Positions 58,008-64,000 of a stretch of 64,000 bases of DNA are shown here, piece by piece. A program made the position numbers and the translations under genes. The first letter of the stretch is position 1. Each line of letters starts with the position of its first letter. The notes beneath the pieces were generated by a model. That model was not told the DNA's origin and made no database searches. It saw only the letters and a program-made list of their open reading frames with translations. Source of the DNA: SIG714 sp964638675 (lineage in GTDB: Bacteria > Bacillota > Clostridia > Oscillospirales > CAG-272). Where the stretch lies: the NCBI GenBank assembly GCA_964638675.1, contig CAZXAU010000008.1:1-64000 (forward strand), read 5' to 3'.

Positions 58008-58274
58008 ATGCAGAATGATGAAAAAGGAAAAACTCAGCATTATAATAAACGCAGTTTGCGTGAGCTTGAGGTGAAAAATGTTCTGGTTGAAGTATATCGC
58101 TCACTAAGTGAAAAGGGATATGATCCTATCAATCAAATTTCGGGGTATATTATGACCGGCGATCCGACTTACATCACCAATTACAACGGTGCAAGAAGTC
58201 TGATAACAAAAATCGACAGGAACGAGCTGATGAATATACTGATACAAAGCTATCTTGAGCATAAAACAATCTGA
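58008..58274 (+). CDS. IreB family regulatory phosphoprotein (UPF0297)
   Basis: 88 residues from ATG 58008 (CGGAGGTG upstream). VLVEVYRSLSEKGYDPINQISGYIMTGDPTYIT, in part EKGYDPINQISGYIMTGDP, with NGARSLITKIDRNELMNILIQSYL, is the whole-length IreB signature. In Enterococcus, IreB is phosphorylated by the Ser/Thr kinase IreK and dampens cephalosporin resistance. In most Firmicutes ruvX follows; here ribF does, after 110 bases. Confidence 0.92.
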   Translation: MQNDEKGKTQHYNKRSLRELEVKNVLVEVYRSLSEKGYDPINQISGYIMTGDPTYITNYNGARSLITKIDRNELMNILIQSYLEHKTI

Positions 58275-58384
58275 GCCGAATCAGAGCTATTTATGTATCA
58301 CCGCTACTTTCCTTTGAATTTAAAATATTTTTTGACTGCTGTACCTCTTGTCCGGACAAGCAGATTTTAAACTATTGCCATACC

Positions 58385-59311
58385 ATGAAATTAACATATT
58401 TTAATACTGAATATAAGGCACCGTCAGACTGTGTCGGCGTTTTCGGATGCTTTGACGGTGTGCATAAGGGGCACGCTGAGCTGATAAAACAGGCAGTCGA
58501 TTTTTCACGTTCGCACTCACTTCCTGTTGTTGTATGGATGCTGAATATACCGAGAGACGATATGCTTTCGAGCGAAGATGAAAAGAAAAGACGGATTGCG
58601 GCACTCGGAGCTGATGCTGTCATATCCGAAGATTACTCCGATATCAAGGATATTTCTCCCATCGATTTTCTTAATCGTATGAAGAACAAATTCGGAGTTT
58701 GTGAACTTTTCTGTGGCTATAATTTTACCTTTGGGAAGGACAGGCAGGGAAATACACAAAATCTTGCCGGACTTTGCGATGTCTGCGGAATTACTTCGCA
58801 TGTTGTTCCCGAATATTCACTGAGCCGTTACGGAAAGAAGATAAACGTAAGCTCAAGCGGTGTACGTATGGCACTCAGGCAGGGGGATATCCCACTTGCA
58901 AGCTTTATTCTCGGTCGTCCTGTGAGATATATAGGAACAGTAAAGCAAGGGGCTGCAATAGGGAGAACATTGGGCTTTCCCACTGCGAATATTTACCCTG
59001 ATAAAAATCTTATACTTCCGAGGTACGGAGTTTATGCCGCAACACTGAAATGCGGAAGAAGACTCTATCCTGCAATCACGAACATAGGAACAGGGCCTAC
59101 ATTTGAACGGTCAGATGTGATCATAGAAAGCTATATAACATCGGGTGAAAAAAATATCGATCTTTATGGTAAAAAAATAACATTGACCCTTCTTCATTTT
59201 ATACGGGATGAAAAACGCTTTTCAGATCCCGGACAGCTTACAATGCAGATACAGCAGGATCTCATCGTTTGTAATGAATACCACAAAAACAGGAGAAAAT
59301 ACAGTGAATAA
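58385..59311 (+). CDS. ribF: Bifunctional riboflavin kinase / FAD synthetase
   Basis: 308 residues. The N-terminal nucleotidyltransferase has GCFDGVHKGHAELI (HxGH type) and the C-terminal kinase has GRPVRYIGTVKQGAAIGRTLGFPTANI, in part GAAIGRTLGFPTANI, and YGVYAA. It makes FMN and FAD from riboflavin. No clear ribosome site precedes the ATG; a perfect CTTGTCC/GGACAAG palindrome lies at 58347-58360, 24 bases upstream, and could be regulatory. Its stop overlaps the start of the next gene. Confidence 0.93.
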   Translation: MKLTYFNTEYKAPSDCVGVFGCFDGVHKGHAELIKQAVDFSRSHSLPVVVWMLNIPRDDMLSSEDEKKRRIAALGADAVISEDYSDIKDISPIDFLNRMKNKFGVCELFCGYNFTFGKDRQGNTQNLAGLCDVCGITSHVVPEYSLSRYGKKINVSSSGVRMALRQGDIPLASFILGRPVRYIGTVKQGAAIGRTLGFPTANIYPDKNLILPRYGVYAATLKCGRRLYPAITNIGTGPTFERSDVIIESYITSGEKNIDLYGKKITLTLLHFIRDEKRFSDPGQLTMQIQQDLIVCNEYHKNRRKYSE

Positions 59312-60674
59312 AGCGAGAAGAAAGGAACTGTTTATACGAATACTGTCGCTTTGCATGATTTTAGCGATCCTTTCCGCTTTTGCTGTGTCTGCCGACCCCG
59401 ATCCTGAGACCACTCCGAGTCCGAGTTCGACGACTCAAACCGACGGGAATCAGGTTACACCGAGCGAAAATGCCGATAAGGTTGGAGCAGCTCTGCTTGT
59501 TGACGCCGAAACTCTGAGCGTCATGTACGAAAAAAATGCCGATGAACCTATGCCTACAGGCGTTTTTTCAAAGCTTATGACAGCTTTGATCTCAATCGAA
59601 ATGCTTGAGGGCAGATATGACGATATAGTTACAATAGGCATTGCCGTCACGGGAAATGTAAGCGGCGAGCATATGGAACTCAAAAGGTATGAGGAAATTC
59701 CGGTAATCGATCTTATTCATGGTGTTGTAATTTTCAATGCAGGCGATGCTGCACTTGCTCTTGCACTTGCAATTTCGGAAAATACCTCCGAATTTGCAGA
59801 GCTTATGAATAATAAAGCTCTTGAGCTCGGAATGAAAAATTCTCATTTTGAGTCTCCCGACGGACGGGTGAACGACGGCGGATATATTACGGCACGTGAT
59901 GCCGCAATTCTTGCGAGATATGCCTATTCAAATGAAACATACAGAAATATCTGCAAAAAGATCACTTACACCGTAGCTCCGACCAACAAGCACGAAGAAA
60001 CGGTGTTACATACGAGAAATTATTTTTTGTCGAAGCTTATCCTTCCTTATTATTATATGGAGGAGATAAATGGGCTTTGCAGTGCATATACATCTGACAG
60101 CTTGTGCTGTCTTGCCGCAAGTGCGGTTATTTCTGATAAGGATTATCTCTGTATTATTCTCGGCGGGGAGAGAAAATCGAATTCCGAGATGTACAGCTTT
60201 ATTGTTGCCAAGGAACTTTTTTTATGGGGTGGCAATTTATTTGAAACCAAAACATTGCTTTCAGACAAGAGTATACTCGGCGAGATAAAAGTTCGTTTTG
60301 CAAGAGAATACGACTATGTTGCCGTTGTTCCGAAGGGTAGTCTGACGATGTGGCTGAGAAAGGACGAAGATATAACTGACTATCTTGAATACAAAACGAA
60401 GATTTATTATGACGTTATGACTGCACCTATAGAGGAGGGGCAGACTGTCGGAGAGGTTGAGGTGTATTACAAGGGTGAACTTGTCGGAAAAGAATATCTC
60501 GGAACATACCGTTCGCTGAATGCCGATGAATCCGAAAAAAAGATGTTTGAGCTTTTGGAATTGGTTCAGGGAAGTACCTTTATTACGGTTGCGGCGATAC
60601 TTTTCACTGTGCTCGTGATCGGCGTGCTCGTAAGAGCGAGAATAAAATATCTGAAAGATAAAAAATTGAACTAA
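59304..60674 (+). CDS. D,D-carboxypeptidase (S11, DacF-like) homologue with degenerate active site
   Basis: 456 residues from GTG 59304 (AGGAG eight bases upstream), overlapping the ribF stop. A signal peptide, a Pro/Thr/Ser-rich stretch, an S11 transpeptidase-like domain (about 60-310), a PBP5 C-terminal domain and a final transmembrane helix follow the DacF order. The three penicillin-binding motifs are altered: SxxK reads VFSK before LMTAL, SxN reads NAG in FNAGDAA, and KTG reads CSA in INGLCSAYT. The protein thus appears unable to act as carboxypeptidase and may be structural or regulatory. Confidence 0.85.
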   Translation: MNKARRKELFIRILSLCMILAILSAFAVSADPDPETTPSPSSTTQTDGNQVTPSENADKVGAALLVDAETLSVMYEKNADEPMPTGVFSKLMTALISIEMLEGRYDDIVTIGIAVTGNVSGEHMELKRYEEIPVIDLIHGVVIFNAGDAALALALAISENTSEFAELMNNKALELGMKNSHFESPDGRVNDGGYITARDAAILARYAYSNETYRNICKKITYTVAPTNKHEETVLHTRNYFLSKLILPYYYMEEINGLCSAYTSDSLCCLAASAVISDKDYLCIILGGERKSNSEMYSFIVAKELFLWGGNLFETKTLLSDKSILGEIKVRFAREYDYVAVVPKGSLTMWLRKDEDITDYLEYKTKIYYDVMTAPIEEGQTVGEVEVYYKGELVGKEYLGTYRSLNADESEKKMFELLELVQGSTFITVAAILFTVLVIGVLVRARIKYLKDKKLN

Positions 60675-60723
60675 GTTTACATAATAATGAAACTTACAAT
60701 ATAAATACGAAAGGAGAAGACAT

Positions 60724-62892
60724 ATGTCTGTCAAATTTTCAAGAAATGATCAGATTTTCACACTGACGACAAAAAATACAATGTATGCATTCAAGGTTGA
60801 AGGAGGAAAATATCTCGTTCACCTTTATTACGGGAAGAAAAGACCTTCTCCCGAGCTGAAATTCAATCCCTATGTGGTGTCATTTTCGCCGTACAGAAAA
60901 GAATTCGGAAATACGATATCGCCTGATATATTCGCACAGGAGATGCCGTTTTTCGGATCGGGAGATTTCAGAGCTACAGCTCTCAGGATAAAAAATCAGG
61001 ATGGCAACAGTGTGACCGAATTTGACTATGTTGGATATAAAAAGCTTGCCGGAAGATACGAGATTCCGTCACTGCCTTATGCAAGAGCGGACGAGGACAC
61101 CGAAACGCTTGAAGTTAAGCTGAAGGATAAAGTAACCGGATGCGAGCTTTACTTATACTATACGGTATATTATGAAGAGGACATCATCACAAGATCGATA
61201 AAGCTTGTCAACAATTCAAAGTCCGATGTAAAGCTCGAAAACTGTATGTCGCTCTGTCTTGACCTTCCTGGATGCGATTGGGAAATGATCTCGCTTTACG
61301 GCGGTCACTATGATGAAAGACATTTCGAAAGAACGCCGCTCAGACACGGAAAACAGAGCATATGCTCAAGACGTGGGGCATCATCTCCTCAGTTTAACCC
61401 CTTTATGGCTGTATGCAAGGGAAATACAACCGAAGAAAAAGGCGAGATCTACGGCTTCAATTTCGTATTTTCAGGATGCTTTGAAAATATCGTCGATGTC
61501 GATCAGATGGACAATACAAGAGTGCTTGTAGGTCTCGGAAGTGAGAATTTTGCCTATACGGTAGAGAGCGGAAAGAGCTTTTCTTCACCAGAAGCTGTCA
61601 TGACATACTCTGCAAAGGGTATAGGAAACATGACACGCAACTTCCATCACTTTGTCAATAAATACATAGTACCGGAGAATGCATTCGATGAGAGAAGGCC
61701 GGTCGTCCTCAATACATGGGAAGCTTGCTACTTCAATATAGATGAAGAGAAACTTGTCGATTTCGCAAAGCAGTCGAGTGAAGTCGGATTTGATATGCTT
61801 GTCATGGACGACGGATGGTTCGGCAAACGAAACAACGACCGTGCCGGACTTGGAGACTGGACACCCAATCCCGAAAAATTCAAGAACGGTCTCGGATCAT
61901 TCATAGACAGAGTCAAAACAGAAGGAAAGGGAATTAAATTCGGAATATGGATCGAGCCCGAAATGGTCAACCCCGATAGCGACCTTTTCCGTGCTCACCC
62001 CGAATGGTGCATTCGTTGCCCCGGAAGGGATATGTCGCTCTCCCGTGAACAGCTCGTTCTTGATATGGCGAATCCCGATGTAATACAGTATCTCAAGGAT
62101 TCATTTGCTAAGGCGTTTGACGGACTGTCGATAGATTATATTAAATGGGATATGAACCGTCACCTCTCTGAGGTGGGGTCGCCTTATCTCCCGGCGGACA
62201 GACAGGATGAAACAAATTATCGTTATGTTCTCGGAGTATACGAGCTTTGTGAGTTTTTCGCTGAGCATTTTAAGGGCGTAATGATCGAACAGTGCTCAGG
62301 CGGCGGCGGAAGATATGATCTCGGAATGATGCACTACTGCAAGCAGATATGGACGAGCGATAATACATCGCCTTACGACAGAACGAGAATACAGTATACA
62401 TCACAGATAGCATATCCTGCATCTGTAATGAGCTGTCATGTTTCAAATTCAAACGACAATCTCAAATCGCTCGATTATAAATTCAAGGTAGCTGTCGGCG
62501 GTGTGCTTGGATATGAGCTGAACATTCTCCGTCAAAGCGATGCGGCGAAAAAGGTCATGTCGGAGCAGGTTGCACTTTATAAGCAGTTCGACCGTCTTAT
62601 ACTGACAGGTGATTACTATTCGGTGATACAGCCTCATGACGACGTAAAATATTCTGCATACTATTATATAAATGAAGAAAAGTCGCAGATACTGTTGACA
62701 TTTATCGAACGGAAAAACGCTAAAGCCGGCAAGCTTGTAAATGTCAAGGTAAAAGCGGCGGATAAGAACGCAACATATAGGGATAGGATCAGCGGAAAAG
62801 TTTTCACGGGTGAGAGCCTGATATCGGGTGTTGAATTTGAATCGCTCGGCGAGGATGATCATGCTGAAATACTCTATCTCGTTAAGGAGTGA
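60724..62892 (+). CDS. Alpha-galactosidase, GH36
   Basis: 722 residues, standard for bacterial GH36. N-terminal beta-sandwich, then a TIM barrel with VMDDGWFG, IEPEMVNPDSDLF, the nucleophile in YIKWDMNRH (about residue 476), EQCSGGGGRYD, and the acid/base Asp in WTSDNTSPYDR (about 545). No signal peptide, so it should work in the cytosol on imported raffinose-family or galactosyl oligosaccharides. AAAGGAG lies seven bases before the ATG. The peptidase gene follows after six bases. Confidence 0.95.
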   Translation: MSVKFSRNDQIFTLTTKNTMYAFKVEGGKYLVHLYYGKKRPSPELKFNPYVVSFSPYRKEFGNTISPDIFAQEMPFFGSGDFRATALRIKNQDGNSVTEFDYVGYKKLAGRYEIPSLPYARADEDTETLEVKLKDKVTGCELYLYYTVYYEEDIITRSIKLVNNSKSDVKLENCMSLCLDLPGCDWEMISLYGGHYDERHFERTPLRHGKQSICSRRGASSPQFNPFMAVCKGNTTEEKGEIYGFNFVFSGCFENIVDVDQMDNTRVLVGLGSENFAYTVESGKSFSSPEAVMTYSAKGIGNMTRNFHHFVNKYIVPENAFDERRPVVLNTWEACYFNIDEEKLVDFAKQSSEVGFDMLVMDDGWFGKRNNDRAGLGDWTPNPEKFKNGLGSFIDRVKTEGKGIKFGIWIEPEMVNPDSDLFRAHPEWCIRCPGRDMSLSREQLVLDMANPDVIQYLKDSFAKAFDGLSIDYIKWDMNRHLSEVGSPYLPADRQDETNYRYVLGVYELCEFFAEHFKGVMIEQCSGGGGRYDLGMMHYCKQIWTSDNTSPYDRTRIQYTSQIAYPASVMSCHVSNSNDNLKSLDYKFKVAVGGVLGYELNILRQSDAAKKVMSEQVALYKQFDRLILTGDYYSVIQPHDDVKYSAYYYINEEKSQILLTFIERKNAKAGKLVNVKVKAADKNATYRDRISGKVFTGESLISGVEFESLGEDDHAEILYLVKE

Positions 62893-62898
62893 TGAATT

Positions 62899-64000
62899 AT
62901 GTCATATCAATCGGAATTTCTTTCAAAAATCGCATTTAACCGTTACGGCGGTACGGATGATGAACTCAGGGCGGCGAATATTATAGCCGATGAGATCAAA
63001 GCGCTCGGTGCCGAGCCGTCAATAGAGAACTTTGAAGTTGAGGCATATATACCGAAAAAAGCATTTTTTGCGGTGACTGAACCGTATTATAAAGAAATCG
63101 AGGTCAACCTTGTCGGAAGAAGCGGAAGCACACCCGAGGAGGGAATTGAAGCCGAATTTGTTTATGTCGAGAATGCCGATGAATATGATCTGCGTGATGT
63201 AAAGGGTAAGATCATCATGGTCAACGGTACGGGATACGAAGCGTACAAACGCATGGTTCAATCGGGTGCCATAGGATTTGTCGTATTCTCAGGTCAGTTT
63301 TGCGACGATGAAGCGAGAAGCGATATAGATAAAAGAATGCTTCGTCCGATCATAACCGAGAACGGAACGATTCCCGGGGTATGTATGAGGACCGCTGAAG
63401 CTATCAGGCTTGTGCAATCTGGTGCAAGCAAGGTAAAAATGATCGTCCTTCAGGAGAACTGCCGCAATACATCGAGAAATGTGACAACATTTATAAAGGG
63501 TAGCGATTTTCCGGATGAGGAGATCCTTCTCACGGCACATTATGACAGCACAATTTACGGAAACGGATGCTGGGATAATGCATCGGGAAGCGTAAATATT
63601 ATGGAGATGCTGAAATATTTTATAAATAACCCTCCACGCCGTTCAATACGCTTTATCTGGTGCGGAAGCGAGGAACAGGGACTTTTAGGCTCAAAGGCAT
63701 ACAGTGAGGCACATCCTGAAGAGGTTGAAAAGATCAGGCTTTGCATGAATTTTGACATGACGGGAACAACTCTCGGTTACGGTCTTACGTTGATTACGGG
63801 AAGTGAAAAGCTTCGTGATTATGTTCGCGGAATAGCGGATGAGATCGGCTATACATCGAAATGGGAAATGAATGTCCATTCGAGCGATTCTGCGCCCTTT
63901 GCAAAGCTCGGCGTTCCTGCCATAGGAGTAGCAAGAAGCGGACAGGCAGGAGGACACTCACGTTGGGATATTGAGTGGCCGCTTTGTGCGCAAACGCTTG
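62899..64000 (+). CDS. M28 family zinc peptidase with PA-type insert, cut by the window end
   Basis: At least 367 residues from ATG 62899 (AAGGAG eight bases upstream); the stop lies beyond the window. Residues about 80-190 form a protease-associated-like domain. The metallopeptidase core shows LLTAHYDST (His, Asp), CWDNASGSVN (Asp), WCGSEEQGLLGS (Glu-Glu), MNFDMTG (Asp) and GGHSRWD (His), the full two-zinc set of M28. No signal peptide is visible, which suggests a cytosolic aminopeptidase. It is likely co-transcribed with the alpha-galactosidase gene. Confidence 0.88.
   Translation, partial: MSYQSEFLSKIAFNRYGGTDDELRAANIIADEIKALGAEPSIENFEVEAYIPKKAFFAVTEPYYKEIEVNLVGRSGSTPEEGIEAEFVYVENADEYDLRDVKGKIIMVNGTGYEAYKRMVQSGAIGFVVFSGQFCDDEARSDIDKRMLRPIITENGTIPGVCMRTAEAIRLVQSGASKVKMIVLQENCRNTSRNVTTFIKGSDFPDEEILLTAHYDSTIYGNGCWDNASGSVNIMEMLKYFINNPPRRSIRFIWCGSEEQGLLGSKAYSEAHPEEVEKIRLCMNFDMTGTTLGYGLTLITGSEKLRDYVRGIADEIGYTSKWEMNVHSSDSAPFAKLGVPAIGVARSGQAGGHSRWDIEWPLCAQTL

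Overview
The window looks like a chromosomal segment of an anaerobic, probably spore-forming low-to-mid GC Firmicute of the Clostridia (Oscillospiraceae/Ruminococcaceae-like). This is inferred from gene content: a trimeric [FeFe]-hydrogenase, PPi-type phosphofructokinase, cofactor-independent phosphoglycerate mutase, IreB, DUF1836, a PdaA-type muramic-lactam deacetylase, a LysM-GH18 cortex-lytic-like protein, a CsoR/CopA copper module, and classical sigma-A promoters with strong AGGAGG ribosome sites. I saw no rRNA, tRNA, CRISPR, prophage or insertion sequence.

Layout. 1-5.4 kb: an SH3-like gene end, a Cthe_2159-type beta-helix lipoprotein, then an operon of AlkD-like DNA repair, a TIGR04076 protein, a low-molecular-weight phosphatase and a LysR regulator. 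5.5-15.8 kb: dTDP-sugar genes rmlA-rmlB, an MscS channel, a Ca2+ P-type ATPase, LysM-GH18, a small membrane protein, a histidine phosphatase and PPi-PFK. 16-18.4 kb: rpmG-secE-nusG-rplK-rplA with an L1 autoregulatory leader, but without rplJL behind it. 18.5-24.2 kb: a damaged small membrane gene, a lipoprotein, plsC, an NlpC/P60 protein, a repeat-rich gap and gpmI. 24.6-32.7 kb: secA, two PDFIG-motif membrane proteins, trmL, a decayed phosphoesterase, a HAD hydrolase and azlCD. 33-43 kb: the hydrogenase, a TVP38/DedA-type protein, mtaB and a polar amino-acid ABC importer. 43-53 kb: a TIM-barrel epimerase, two polysaccharide deacetylases, a lipoprotein, a DUF1854 / zinc-ribbon twin ABC exporter operon and an MBL-fold lipoprotein. 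53-64 kb: csoR-copA(copZ), an SPFH protein with DUF1836, ireB, ribF, a catalytically dead-looking DacF homologue, GH36 alpha-galactosidase and the start of an M28 peptidase.

The most unusual signal is a family of four related, structured 118-149 nt elements (2844, 40914, 51925, 53399). Each ends at the same distance, 12 nt from element ATG/TTG to gene ATG, in front of four unrelated genes, and each places a conserved hairpin between a Shine-Dalgarno-like sequence and the start codon. A second repeat family sits directly behind stop codons at three loci and has apparently supplied the C-terminus of one protein. Further points worth attention are the DUF1854 twin exporter, a CopA whose C-terminal CopZ domain has its own ribosome site, a DacF homologue lacking all three penicillin-binding motifs, an amino-acid permease fused to a large extracytoplasmic domain, and a multi-helix leader before azlCD.
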